Of a DNA stretch of 64,000 nucleotides, positions 25,080 through 32,844 are shown one piece after another. Where the stretch lies: the NCBI RefSeq assembly GCF_027270315.1, contig NZ_CP114413.1:248001-312000 (forward strand), in the 5' to 3' direction. A program made the position numbers and the translations under genes. The stretch comes from Streptomyces cinnabarinus (GTDB taxonomy: Bacteria > Actinomycetota > Actinomycetes > Streptomycetales > Streptomycetaceae). Under the pieces are notes generated by a model. That model was not told the origin of the DNA. It saw nothing but the letters and a program-made list of their open reading frames with translations, and searched no databases. The first letter of the stretch is position 1, and each line of letters begins with the position of its first letter.

Positions 25080-25787
25080 ATGGACTGGTACAACAGGGAA
25101 AGCGCTTATGTTCCGCAGTATCCCCGGAGGTCGGAGCACGACACCCGGGACCTGTACGACAGCGCTCCCATCCCCGCTCAACAGACTTGGGAAGGAGTCG
25201 GCCTCGACACCCCGCTGAGCCGCGGTGGCCTTGAGGAGGAATTGGCCGAGATGCTGTCCGCGGCCTCGGCTCCGAAGGCATCCGCGGAGCCGGCCGTTCA
25301 GACGCTGTCCCGAAGTGACCGCAGGCGTATGCGGTCGAAACCGCCCATCCTCGTGGCAGCGCAGCGCATCAGTCATGTGACGGTCCTGTTCGCCGCCATC
25401 GCGGTGTGTGCCGCGTGTCTGCTGGGCTGGTCCATCACTTACACCTACGGCCAACTCCGCACGATCGCCGAGTTCGTCCTGCCGGCACAGCTGGCGCTGT
25501 GGTGGCCGCTGACCGTGTACGGCCCTTGGTTCGTCGCGGCTCTCTCGATCCTTCGGGCGACCGTTCAGCACCAGCCCGCGCCCCGCTCCTGGGGTGTGCT
25601 CCTGGTGACCTCCGCCCTGGCCGTGGCCCTGTGCGTCAGTCACTCCTCCCACTCGGCACTGGCGTTCGTGACGCTCGGGATTCCACCCATCACCGCCTTG
25701 GTGTGCTTCTGGGAACTCGTCGGCCAGCTCTCCTCCAAGCACCGCGCCCGCAAAGGGGCCCACGCGCAGCAGCGCTCCAAGGGCTGA
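25080..25787 (+). CDS. DUF2637 membrane protein (SpdB-like)
   Basis: The 235-residue protein has an acidic cytoplasmic N-terminal region (about 1-85) and then four predicted membrane segments: VTVLFAAIAVCAACLLGWSI, FVLPAQLALWWPLTVYGPWF, SWGVLLVTSALAVALCV and ALAFVTLGIPPITALVCFWE. A basic C-terminus follows. This is the DUF2637 layout, found in Streptomyces chromosomes and on conjugative elements as spread (Spd) or transfer-associated proteins. No transfer gene is seen nearby, so the role is open. A very long hairpin lies downstream. Confidence 0.8.
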   Translation: MDWYNRESAYVPQYPRRSEHDTRDLYDSAPIPAQQTWEGVGLDTPLSRGGLEEELAEMLSAASAPKASAEPAVQTLSRSDRRRMRSKPPILVAAQRISHVTVLFAAIAVCAACLLGWSITYTYGQLRTIAEFVLPAQLALWWPLTVYGPWFVAALSILRATVQHQPAPRSWGVLLVTSALAVALCVSHSSHSALAFVTLGIPPITALVCFWELVGQLSSKHRARKGAHAQQRSKG

Positions 25788-25846
25788 CCGCACCACGGGC
25801 GGGCTCTGGCGCGCCTGCGTGGCCTCCGGTCCCTACCGACACAGCC

Positions 25847-25890
25847 CCCGGTGTGCAGCCGTACGCATAGGCGTGCGGCTGCACACCGGG
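25847..25890. terminator. Very long hairpin terminator
   Basis: The arms 25847-25866 and 25871-25890 pair over 20 bases with a single G-U, loop atag. It is the strongest hairpin in the window and lies 59 bases after the DUF2637 stop. Confidence 0.75.
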
Positions 25891-25908
25891 TGCTGGAACC
25901 TGCCCCAT

Positions 25909-26440
25909 GACTCACACAGGAACATCCACCATGGTCCACGCCCCACTCAGCCGGCCGATGAACGCCTCGGTGACGACGTCCAGTTCGACGCCGCTGAGCG
26001 AGTTCGCCACCCTGGCCGGCGCCTGGCAGCACCCGGTCTCGTCCAGCAGGCGCACGTACTGACGGGCTCGGCAGCCTCGAAGGCGAGGCGACGGCAGCGC
26101 GCGATCCCGATTCGGTCGGATGGGTGCGGGCGCGGGCCCATGATTACGCGCTCTCGCCCTGGCACCAGGTGCGGCAGGTCCTCACCCGTCCCGGACCGCT
26201 GCCCACAGACCCGGTGGTGCGCGCCCTCCTGGTGCTTCCGCCGTGGCAACGCCGGGCGGCGCTGCTGTGCGACGGCCTGGAGCTCAGTGTCGAGGAGGCC
26301 GCCGCCGAGATGCAGGCCACGGTCGGTGCGGGCGGCCGGCGAAATGCGCGTACGCGCCCTCACCCGTTGGGTCTTCGCCACGACGGCGGCCCTCGTCGGC
26401 CTCGTGATCCTGGCCATCGCCACCGCCTGGCGGAGCTGTG
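25909..26440 (+). pseudogene. Degenerate sigma-factor-like gene
   Basis: Coding-like stretches appear in successive frames: PLSEFATLAGAWQHPV in one, then a run in a second that includes ALLVLPPWQRRAALLCDG and LELSVEEAAAEM. This reads like sigma region 4 (LPxxQRxAxxL...LSxEEAA). In a third frame it continues AAGEMRVRALTRWVFATT and a membrane-like VGLVILAIATAW. At least two frameshifts would be needed to join them, and no intact frame covers the set. I read it as a decayed ECF-sigma or sigma-like regulator. Sequencing error could account for one shift but hardly for all. Confidence 0.5.
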
Positions 26441-26467
26441 CCTCTCCCCGAACCGAGGCGCTCCCTC

Positions 26468-26498
26468 TTGCAATCGGTACCCAGGTACAGGTTTACGT
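26468..26498 (+). promoter_or_regulatory. mer-type MerR operator-promoter
   Basis: -35 TTGCAA (26468-26473) and -10 TTACGT (26493-26498) are 19 bases apart. The spacer has GTAC-CCAG-GTAC at 26477-26488, the GTACnnnnGTAC dyad of mercury-type MerR operators. It drives the three-gene operon starting at 26544. Confidence 0.7.
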
Positions 26499-26543
26499 TG
26501 GAGATGTCCCCGCCCGCGGGGCGTGACGACGGGAGTGAGTGCC

Positions 26544-26876
26544 ATGAGTGATCAGGTGTGGGCGCCGGAGTCCTGCACGCTGCCCACCGAGGAGCGGCCC
26601 CTGCGGGTCGCGGCGTGGGACGGGCTGTTGCGTGAGCGGCTGACCTCGTTGTCGAGGCCGGAGCCCCTGCGACTGCGTCTGGAGCTGACGGGCGGGCCTG
26701 GTGTGGAGGAGCGCGTGCGGGATCTGGTGGAGCGGGAGCGCGGCTGTTGCTCGTTCTTCACCTTCACCACCACCTCCGGGGATGACCTGATCGGCCTGGA
26801 CATCGCGGTCGACCCGGCGCACGAGGCGGTTCTGGACGCGCTCGCCGCACGGACCGCCGCCGGGGAGCAGCAATGA
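26544..26876 (+). CDS. Small protein of a mer-like metal-response operon
   Basis: The predicted 110-residue protein starts at an ATG with GGGAG upstream. Its core is RVRDLVERERGCCSFFTFTTT, with a vicinal Cys pair, and a helical C-terminus (HEAVLDALAARTAA). I do not recognise a named family. The Cys pair, its position as first gene after a GTACnnnnGTAC operator, and the 4-base ATGA overlap with the MerR gene suggest a role in metal binding or detoxification. That is inference from context. Confidence 0.7.
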   Translation: MSDQVWAPESCTLPTEERPLRVAAWDGLLRERLTSLSRPEPLRLRLELTGGPGVEERVRDLVERERGCCSFFTFTTTSGDDLIGLDIAVDPAHEAVLDALAARTAAGEQQ

Positions 26877-27319
26877 GCGCGGGCCTGCGCAGCGGGCAGG
26901 TCGCCGAGGCGGCCGGGGTGAACGTCCAGACCCTGCGCTACTACGAGCGGCGCGGCCTGCTGGCCGAGCCGGAACGCAGCATCGGCGGTCACCGCCTCTA
27001 TCCCGAGGAGGCGGTGACCGCACTGAGGGTGATCAAGGCCGCCCAGCGGCTCGGGTTCACGCTGGAGGAGGTCGCCGAACTCCTGGAGACCGGCCGCCAC
27101 CGCCACGGCCGACCCGTCGCGGGACTCCAGGAACGCGCCGCGGCCAAGCTGGTGGAGGTCGACGCGAGGATCGCCGACCTGACCACCATCCGCACGGCCC
27201 TGGCCGCCGCGGTGGAGGCGGGCTGCGACGACCTGACCGTCTGCGCCGGAAGCGCCTGCTGCCCCATCCCCTTCACCGACCTCGCCCAGGAGAACCGCCA
27301 TGCCGGCCCCTGCTGCTGA
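26873..27319 (+). CDS. MerR family metal-responsive regulator
   Basis: The 148-residue protein has the MerR HTH (RSGQVAEAAGVNVQTLRYYERRGLLAEPER), then IKAAQRLGFTLEEVAELLE. A Cys-rich C-terminus follows (AGCDDLTVCAGSACCPIPF and GPCC), in the region where MerR binds metal. In classic mercury MerR a first-metal Cys (Cys82) follows LLxxxxGTHC; here that place reads RHRHGR with no Cys. So the metal site differs, and the metal may not be mercury. It overlaps the gene before it by ATGA and the transporter-like gene after it by 20 bases. Confidence 0.88.
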   Translation: MSAGLRSGQVAEAAGVNVQTLRYYERRGLLAEPERSIGGHRLYPEEAVTALRVIKAAQRLGFTLEEVAELLETGRHRHGRPVAGLQERAAAKLVEVDARIADLTTIRTALAAAVEAGCDDLTVCAGSACCPIPFTDLAQENRHAGPCC

Positions 27320-27614
27320 CCCCCGCCCCCACCGCGCGCCCAAGGCCCTCGGCGGCCTGGCCGCCCTGGCCTGTGTGGCGTGCTGCGCGCTGCCCCTGCT
27401 GATCACGGCGGGCGTCGTCGGAGGCGGTGCCGGGGCGATGGTGGGCTGGCTGCCCGGCCTCGCCGTGGTCCTGGCCGTGCTCGCCGCCGGAACCTGGTGG
27501 CTCGGCCGACGCCTCCGCCCCTGCTCCTGCGCGCCCGAGACCGCGGGCGGACGTAGGTGCGGTTGCGAGCCGTCCGCGGAACCGCTGAGGATCACGCGGG
27601 TGGACCGCGGATAG
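27300..27614 (+). CDS. MerT-like small membrane protein
   Basis: The 104-residue protein has two predicted membrane segments: LGGLAALACVACCALPLLIT, with the CC-Leu-Pro pattern of MerT-type mercury carriers in the first helix, and GWLPGLAVVLAVLAAGTWWL. A Cys-rich cytoplasmic tail follows (RPCSCAPETAGGRRCGCE) that could pass metal onward. No reductase (merA) gene is adjacent, so uptake without detoxification, or another metal altogether, is possible. It overlaps the MerR gene by 20 bases in another frame and closes the operon. Confidence 0.75.
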   Translation: MPAPAADPRPHRAPKALGGLAALACVACCALPLLITAGVVGGGAGAMVGWLPGLAVVLAVLAAGTWWLGRRLRPCSCAPETAGGRRCGCEPSAEPLRITRVDRG

Positions 27615-27650
27615 GTAGACGCCCCCAGGGGAGACGACGTGTCGCGGCTG

Positions 27651-29087
27651 TCAGGGCGTACCGAGCGCCCGAGCGGTGCTGGACGCCTGCGCGGCGATGC
27701 CGGGGATGCTGGAGGTGATGTACGAACCGCCGCCGGTCAGGTCGCCGACCACGTGCACACGCGGGTCGGCGGGGATCAGGCCGCCGGAGGGGTGGAGTGT
27801 GGCCAGGCCGGTGCCGGCCAGGGACCGGACCAGTTGCCGGGCCGCGAGCGGAACGGCCTGCGCGGACGGGTTCACGGCGTTGACGACGGCATCCGCGGTG
27901 CGTTCGCTGTCACCGGCCCTCACCCGGAACCCACCGTTGACCGGCTCGACCGCGTGGACGCCGGACGTGATGTCGAGTTGGCCGGAGTCCAACAGCCGCA
28001 TCAGGACTGCCGCGTTCACCGGAACCATGGGCGAGGCCACGCTGGTGGCCGTGCGGCGGTGGCTCCGCAGCCACGCTCGGTCGGATGCGGGCAACAGCCG
28101 CCAGGCGTACGGTCCGACGGTGTGTGCCGTCTGCTGGAGCACGCGTCGGCCGATCCGGGGGTCGTCGACGGCGTCGAGCTGCCGGCGGAGCCGCCGCACC
28201 GGGTCCTCGGTCTCCGTGTCCCGCAGTTCCGCCATGAGCTCGTCGAAATCCTCCGCCGCGTCCGCCAACTCCGCACGCAGCAGCCCCGTGAGGTCGTCGA
28301 GCGTGACAAACCCCCGTGCCTGGTGAAGCACCGCCACCCGGTCGGCGGTCACATGCCGCGGGCGCAGGTCGTGCGGGCGCTGCCAGACATAGGGCAGCAC
28401 TCCGCTGCGGGACAGGAGCGTGATCCGGCCCCGGTGCCCGTGCGCGGCGAGGGACACGACGACGTCCACGGCGGTCAGACCGCTGCCGATGATCGCAACA
28501 TCGGCCTCGGCCGGTATGCGGTCGAGTGTGCCGGCCATCGGGTAGGGGTCGCCGGTGAAGCCCGGGTGGCCGGCGAGACCGTACAGGTCGGGGGGTGTTC
28601 CTCCGCCCACGCACAGCGCCACGTGGGTGGCCTCGTGCTCCTCGCCGCCGTTCGTGCGCAGCACGAGACGGGCTCCGGGGCGGGCGACCCCGTCCACCCC
28701 GGCGGGCACGACGCGTACGAGCCAACCCCGCTCGCCCAGAGCCGCGATGGCCTTCTCGGCGGTGTGCACCAGGTAGTCGCCGTAGAGCGCACGCGGGACG
28801 AGCGGCCGGCCCAGGAGTTCGTCGACGTGCTCGGCGCCCCGCTCTCCCAGCCAGGCCGCGTAGTGGCCGAAGTCGCCGCTGCGGATCGACATCAGGGCCG
28901 GGGGCGAGTTCACCAGCACGGTGTCCAGGTCCGGGCCGTACGGCCGCCCCCGCCACAGGTGCGGGGACGGCTCGAAGACCGTGATCGTGCCGGTCTCGCC
29001 CCCGGCCGTGGTGACGCCGTCCGGGGCGGCCAGCGCGTCCAGCAGTCCGACCGCGGCCGAACCTCCTCCGACGATCGCGATGTCCAT
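27651..29087 (-). CDS. FAD/NAD(P)-binding oxidoreductase (NAD_binding_9 type)
   Basis: The predicted 478-residue protein begins MDIAIVGGGSAAVGLLDAL, a FAD-binding GxGxxG site. A second nucleotide site ADVAIIGSGLTAVDVVVSLA lies mid-protein, and HVVGDLTGGGSYITSSIPGIA near the end is the flavin-closing motif. The layout resembles FAD/NAD(P)-binding proteins annotated as HpnW- or lysine-hydroxylase-like. The ATG at 29087 follows GAGGAAG. It is divergent from the LuxR regulator, and a palindrome lies in between. The substrate is unknown. Confidence 0.82.
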   Translation of the reverse strand: MDIAIVGGGSAAVGLLDALAAPDGVTTAGGETGTITVFEPSPHLWRGRPYGPDLDTVLVNSPPALMSIRSGDFGHYAAWLGERGAEHVDELLGRPLVPRALYGDYLVHTAEKAIAALGERGWLVRVVPAGVDGVARPGARLVLRTNGGEEHEATHVALCVGGGTPPDLYGLAGHPGFTGDPYPMAGTLDRIPAEADVAIIGSGLTAVDVVVSLAAHGHRGRITLLSRSGVLPYVWQRPHDLRPRHVTADRVAVLHQARGFVTLDDLTGLLRAELADAAEDFDELMAELRDTETEDPVRRLRRQLDAVDDPRIGRRVLQQTAHTVGPYAWRLLPASDRAWLRSHRRTATSVASPMVPVNAAVLMRLLDSGQLDITSGVHAVEPVNGGFRVRAGDSERTADAVVNAVNPSAQAVPLAARQLVRSLAGTGLATLHPSGGLIPADPRVHVVGDLTGGGSYITSSIPGIAAQASSTARALGTP

Positions 29088-29190
29088 GATCTTCCTCGGT
29101 CTTCCTGTCCGGTGATCGTGTGTCATCGACCTTCGTCGAAGCCGCCCCGGATCCCCATCCCCCGCCTGGGGCGAACGGCCCGGAACGAAC

Positions 29191-29206
29191 CCCCTCGATT
29201 GAGGGG
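29191..29206. promoter_or_regulatory. Palindromic candidate operator
   Basis: The perfect dyad cccctc-gatt-gagggg lies in the 169-base gap between the FAD oxidoreductase and LuxR genes, 51 bases before the LuxR start. It could be the LuxR protein's site controlling both genes. Confidence 0.4.
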
Positions 29207-29256
29207 TTGGCGCCGTGCGGAGGGGTCGGGCAGGCTGATCCACGGAGGGGATACGC

Positions 29257-30390
29257 ATGACCGAACCGTGCCGGCCGCTGCTGTCGGCCGCCGAACAGGC
29301 CGCCGATGCCGCCGAGTTGTTCAGCCGGGCCTCGGCCGGGCTACGCCGGCTGGTGCCGTTCCACTCCGCCGTGTGGACGGCCGCCGACCCCGAGACCGGC
29401 CTGATCACGGCCCCGATGCTGGTCGAGAACCTCGGCTCCGGCGAGGGCTGTGCCACGTACTGGGAGAGCGAGCTGCTGGAGGAGAACGTCGTACCCTTCC
29501 GCGAGTTGGCCCGCGCGCCCGTGCCGGCGGCCGGGCTGCGCGCGGTCACCGACGGGCTGCCCGCCCGCAGTGCCCGCTTCCGGCGCCTGCTGCGCAGCCA
29601 GGGCGTGCACGACGAACTGCGCGCGGTACTGCGGATCGGCAGCCGGCCTTGGGGGCTGGTGAGCCTGTTCCGCACCACCGACGCCTTCCGTCCGGACGAG
29701 GTCGCGTTGCTCGCCGACCTGTCCGGACCGCTGGCCTCGCGGCTGCGCGGGTTCGCCAGACCGCCCAAGTCCGCACCCCAGCCGGACTCCCCCGCGCCCG
29801 GCCTGATCCTCTTCGACGAATCAGGCGAAGCCATGTCGGTCAACGACGAGGCACGTCAGCACCTCGCGTCGCTGCCGGAAGGGCCGTCCTTCCCCTCGCC
29901 GCTGGGGCTGGCGCTGCCGATCTGGGTGATCGGAACCGTCCTCCAGGCGCGCGCGATCGCCGACGGCCGTGACCACGGCAACGCCCGGATGCGCATCCGG
30001 ACCACCGAGGGCCGCTGGCTCAACTGCCACGCCTCCTCCCTCACCGGACCTGCCGGCCGGCCGGGCCCGGTGGCTCTCGTCATCGAGCCCGCCACCCCGA
30101 CGGACCTGGCGGTGCTGGTCGCCGAGGCGTACGGACTGACCTCACGAGAGCTTCAGATCACTCAGCTCATCGCACGCGGGATGACCACCGCCGAGATCGC
30201 CACGACGCTGTTCATCTCCCCGCACACCGTCCGGGACCACCTCAAGACCGTCTTCGCCAAGGCGCACGTCTCCAGCCGGGGCGAACTGGTCGCCCGTCTG
30301 TTCACCGAGCACTACTGGCCCGCACTGCCGGAGCCGACCCAGGTCCAGCACCCCGGTGGACTCCCGGCTCAGGTCCGGGTTCCCTCCTAG
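29257..30390 (+). CDS. LuxR family transcriptional regulator with GAF-like sensor region
   Basis: The 377-residue protein has a long N-terminal region with GAF/PAS-like character (FHSAVWTAADPETGLI ... RVLRIGSRPWGLVSLFR-type strands). A C-terminal LuxR HTH is clear: LTSRELQITQLIARGMTTAEIATTLFISPHTVRDHLKTVFAK, at about residues 290-345. There is no receiver Asp domain and no Walker A, so it is neither a NarL-type nor a LAL-type regulator. The ATG at 29257 follows GGAGGGG. It probably regulates the divergent FAD oxidoreductase. Confidence 0.87.
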   Translation: MTEPCRPLLSAAEQAADAAELFSRASAGLRRLVPFHSAVWTAADPETGLITAPMLVENLGSGEGCATYWESELLEENVVPFRELARAPVPAAGLRAVTDGLPARSARFRRLLRSQGVHDELRAVLRIGSRPWGLVSLFRTTDAFRPDEVALLADLSGPLASRLRGFARPPKSAPQPDSPAPGLILFDESGEAMSVNDEARQHLASLPEGPSFPSPLGLALPIWVIGTVLQARAIADGRDHGNARMRIRTTEGRWLNCHASSLTGPAGRPGPVALVIEPATPTDLAVLVAEAYGLTSRELQITQLIARGMTTAEIATTLFISPHTVRDHLKTVFAKAHVSSRGELVARLFTEHYWPALPEPTQVQHPGGLPAQVRVPS

Positions 30391-30412
30391 CGGACAGCCT
30401 CGCGTACGGCCC

Positions 30413-31048
30413 TCAAACCCGCGCGCGGTGGCCGACGGTGGAAAGGGCGATCTCCACGTACCGGTCGGCCAGGGCGGACGGGGTCAAAGGGCCGTCGGCG
30501 CGATACCAGTTCGCCACTCCCTGACACATGGTCAGCACGGCACGCGCGGCGTCCACCGGGTAGGGAGTGGTGAAGGCGCCCACGTCCACGGCGTCGCGCA
30601 CGCTGTGCCGGAGCAGTGCCTCCAACTCGTCGCGCAGGGCGACGTAGCGCTCCCGGTTGTCCGCCTCCAGGCTGCGGATCTCGGTGTCCAGGAAGGCCAG
30701 CGGCGCCCGCTGGGCCATGTACAGAACGATGCACTCGACCAGCGCCCTGAAGCGGACCACCGGGTCGGTGTCCGCGTCCCCGATCGCATCGCGGCAGCGG
30801 CCGAGCACCGCCCGCATCGAGCCCATGAGCAGCTCGACCAGCATCGCCTGCTTGTTCTCGAAGTGGTAGTAGAGGGTCGGCACGGTGACCCCGATGCGCC
30901 GCGCGATGTCCCGCACGCTGGTGCCGTGGTAGCCGTGCTCGTCGAACGCCGTCAGGGCGGCGTCGAGTATGGGCGGCAGCTCCAGCGGCCCGTACACCCG
31001 CCAGTCCTCGTGCCCGTCCGCGCGCAGTGCCGCCGCAACCTCCGCCAT
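30413..31048 (-). CDS. TetR family transcriptional regulator
   Basis: The 211-residue protein (ATG start) has the TetR HTH ILDAALTAFDEHGYHGTSVRDIARRIGVTVPTLYYHFENKQAML at about residues 26-69. The helical ligand domain that follows resembles acyl-CoA/fatty-acid-type TetR proteins (RFRALVECIVLYMAQRAPLAF). The ATG at 31048 has GGAGGGCAGAGG just upstream; a GTG at 31093 would add 15 residues. It is divergent from the DUF3068 gene, with a TAGCG-CT-CGCTA dyad in the gap. Confidence 0.88.
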   Translation of the reverse strand: MAEVAAALRADGHEDWRVYGPLELPPILDAALTAFDEHGYHGTSVRDIARRIGVTVPTLYYHFENKQAMLVELLMGSMRAVLGRCRDAIGDADTDPVVRFRALVECIVLYMAQRAPLAFLDTEIRSLEADNRERYVALRDELEALLRHSVRDAVDVGAFTTPYPVDAARAVLTMCQGVANWYRADGPLTPSALADRYVEIALSTVGHRARV

Positions 31049-31205
31049 GACCTCTGCCCTCCGCCCGCTCCTGGCGGCGAGTCTATCGATCACTCGTGCG
31101 TGCTCGGCGGTGGGCGTACGCGATCAGTTCCGCCAAGGAAGCAATCCGGCACGGAATCGCCAACTCGGCAGTATTGACCCCTACTTCGACCGCCTTTAGC
31201 TTATC

Positions 31206-31217
31206 TAGCGCTCGCTA
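31206..31217. promoter_or_regulatory. Candidate TetR operator
   Basis: The dyad TAGCG-CT-CGCTA is centred between the divergent TetR and DUF3068 genes, 46 bases before the latter. On the minus strand it adjoins TAGATA, a possible -10 for the TetR gene. AGCGnnCGCT-type sites are common for TetR regulators of lipid metabolism. Confidence 0.5.
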
Positions 31218-31262
31218 AGTATCGAGCGGCGAACCTGCCGACTCCCGCCCCGAGGAGAGGCC

Positions 31263-32300
31263 ATGCGCAACAGCAGTTGGGTTCTGAGCGGATCAGCGGT
31301 GGTGCTGGTGGCCGCCTCGGCCCTCACCCGGTTCACCGTCTACCCGGCCCTGCATCAGGTACCGGCCGACTCCGAGAGCACGTTCCGCTACCAGGGCACC
31401 GCCACCCTGCTCAACGCGTCCGCCCTCCAGGCAGGTGAGGGCGCCGACCCCTACCTCCGCGACGTCCCCATCACCCTGGACCGCCGTGTCGAGGTGCGGG
31501 ACACCCACGGCCGTACCGCCGTCGTCTCCGACGAGGCCGTGATGCGCGGGCCCGGGGGCAAGAAGCTGTCCGCTTCCCGGCAGGTCTGGGCGGTGGACCG
31601 GCGGACGCTCGCCGACCGCCCGGTCCCCGAGGGCTCCGGCGCCACGCAGCACCACGGGCTGGTCATCGCCTGGCCCCTGGAACCCGAACCGCGCGACTAC
31701 CGGTTCTGGGACACCGCCACCCAGCGGGCGGTACCCGCCCGGTACGAGGGCAGGACAACCGTGGCCGACCGCAGCGCCTATGTGTACGCCGTCGAGGCCG
31801 ACGGCCCGCTCTCCGACCCCGCCACCTTGCGGTCCCTGCCCAAGGCCCTGCCGCGCGAGGCAGTGGCCGGACTCTCCGCCGCGCTGCCCGCGGACCAGCG
31901 CCCGGAGCAGTCCGTGCTCGCCGCCCTGCCCGAGACCGTGCCGCTCACCTACACCTCCACCACCGAGCGGCGCGGCTGGGTCGACGCGGACACCGGCCTG
32001 TCCCTGAACGGTGCCCTGCACCAGACCGTCGTCGCCCGGACCCAGGGCCCCGACGGCCCGGTGGCGCTGTTCCCCGTGACCGACGTCGACGTCAAGGGCA
32101 CGGACGCCTCGGTGGACGGCCAGGCCGCCGATGCCGCCACCACGGAGCGCCTGCTGTGGCTGCTCAGGACGGCCGGTCCGCTCGGCCTGCTCGGGGCCGC
32201 CATCCTGCTGACGGTCCTCGCGGTCTGGCTCACGCGGCGCCGGGCGGCCGAGCCCAGCCCGGCGGACGAGGGCGAGAACGTCACCGCACCGGCCGCGTGA
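31263..32300 (+). CDS. DUF3068 (PorA family) membrane-anchored protein
   Basis: The 345-residue protein has an N-terminal signal or anchor (SWVLSGSAVVLVAASALTRF), a long extracytoplasmic beta-rich region (FRYQGTATLLNASALQ ... RTTVADRSAYVYAVEA), and a C-terminal membrane helix (LGLLGAAILLTVLAVWLTRRR) with basic stop-transfer. This matches the DUF3068 family, widespread in actinomycetes and of unclear function. GAGGAGAGG precedes the start. Control by the divergent TetR is likely. Confidence 0.83.
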   Translation: MRNSSWVLSGSAVVLVAASALTRFTVYPALHQVPADSESTFRYQGTATLLNASALQAGEGADPYLRDVPITLDRRVEVRDTHGRTAVVSDEAVMRGPGGKKLSASRQVWAVDRRTLADRPVPEGSGATQHHGLVIAWPLEPEPRDYRFWDTATQRAVPARYEGRTTVADRSAYVYAVEADGPLSDPATLRSLPKALPREAVAGLSAALPADQRPEQSVLAALPETVPLTYTSTTERRGWVDADTGLSLNGALHQTVVARTQGPDGPVALFPVTDVDVKGTDASVDGQAADAATTERLLWLLRTAGPLGLLGAAILLTVLAVWLTRRRAAEPSPADEGENVTAPAA

Positions 32301-32306
32301 ACGCCC

Positions 32307-32340
32307 TGCGGCCTCCGTCGGCACCCCGGCGGAGGCCGCA
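32307..32340. terminator. Bidirectional terminator
   Basis: Perfect 11-base arms tgcggcctccg (32307-32317) and cggaggccgca (32330-32340) lie between the convergent DUF3068 and oxiA stops. Confidence 0.7.
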
Positions 32341-32353
32341 CGGCCAGGCTCCG

Positions 32354-32830
32354 TCACATGCGCTCGGCGCCGGCCCTGATCGCCGCACGGATCCGGAAGT
32401 ACGTCCCGCAGCGGCAGACGTTGCGGATGGCGTCGAGGTCGGCGTCGGTGATCTCGCGGCCCTCCTCCGCGACCCGGCGGACCAGGGCGACCGCGGCCAT
32501 GATCTGGCCCGGCTGGCAGTAGCCGCACTGGGCCACGTCCTGCTCCAGCCACGCCTGCTGCATCGGGTGCAGTTCCGCGTCCACCGTGGCCGCGAGCCCC
32601 TCGATGGTGGTGACCTCGTCGGTCTCCTTCAGGTCCTTCACCGGGATCGCGCAGGGGTTGACGGCCTTGCCGTTGAGATGGCTGGTGCAGGCCTTGCAGA
32701 CGTTGATGCCGCAGCCGTACTTGGGGCCGGTGACGCCGAGGAGGTCACGCAGTACCCACAACAGTCGTACGTCGTCGGCCACTTCGACGGTGACCTGCTC
32801 GCCGTTGAGGCGGAAGGTGTGCTCGGGCAC
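32354..32830 (-). CDS. oxiA: [2Fe-2S] small subunit of a molybdenum aldehyde/isoquinoline-type oxidoreductase (OxiA-like)
   Basis: The 158-residue protein has a plant-type ferredoxin cluster motif CGINVCKACTSHLNG and the second [2Fe-2S] domain motif CGYCQPGQIMAA...CRCGTY, as in xanthine-dehydrogenase-family small subunits. It lies 14 bases downstream of the large subunit gene. In Streptomyces sp. K30 a two-subunit enzyme of this kind (OxiAB) is encoded just downstream of lcp and oxidises aldehydes made by rubber cleavage. The same order here supports that role, and the symbol is given on that basis. Confidence 0.82.
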   Translation of the reverse strand: MPEHTFRLNGEQVTVEVADDVRLLWVLRDLLGVTGPKYGCGINVCKACTSHLNGKAVNPCAIPVKDLKETDEVTTIEGLAATVDAELHPMQQAWLEQDVAQCGYCQPGQIMAAVALVRRVAEEGREITDADLDAIRNVCRCGTYFRIRAAIRAGAERM

Positions 32831-32844
32831 GAGGTCTCCTCGGG

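Noticed and set aside
24773..25093. 106-codon minus-strand open frame in the AT-richer gap
   Set aside because: No ribosome site or family character, and it overlaps the DUF2637 start; more likely promoter DNA.
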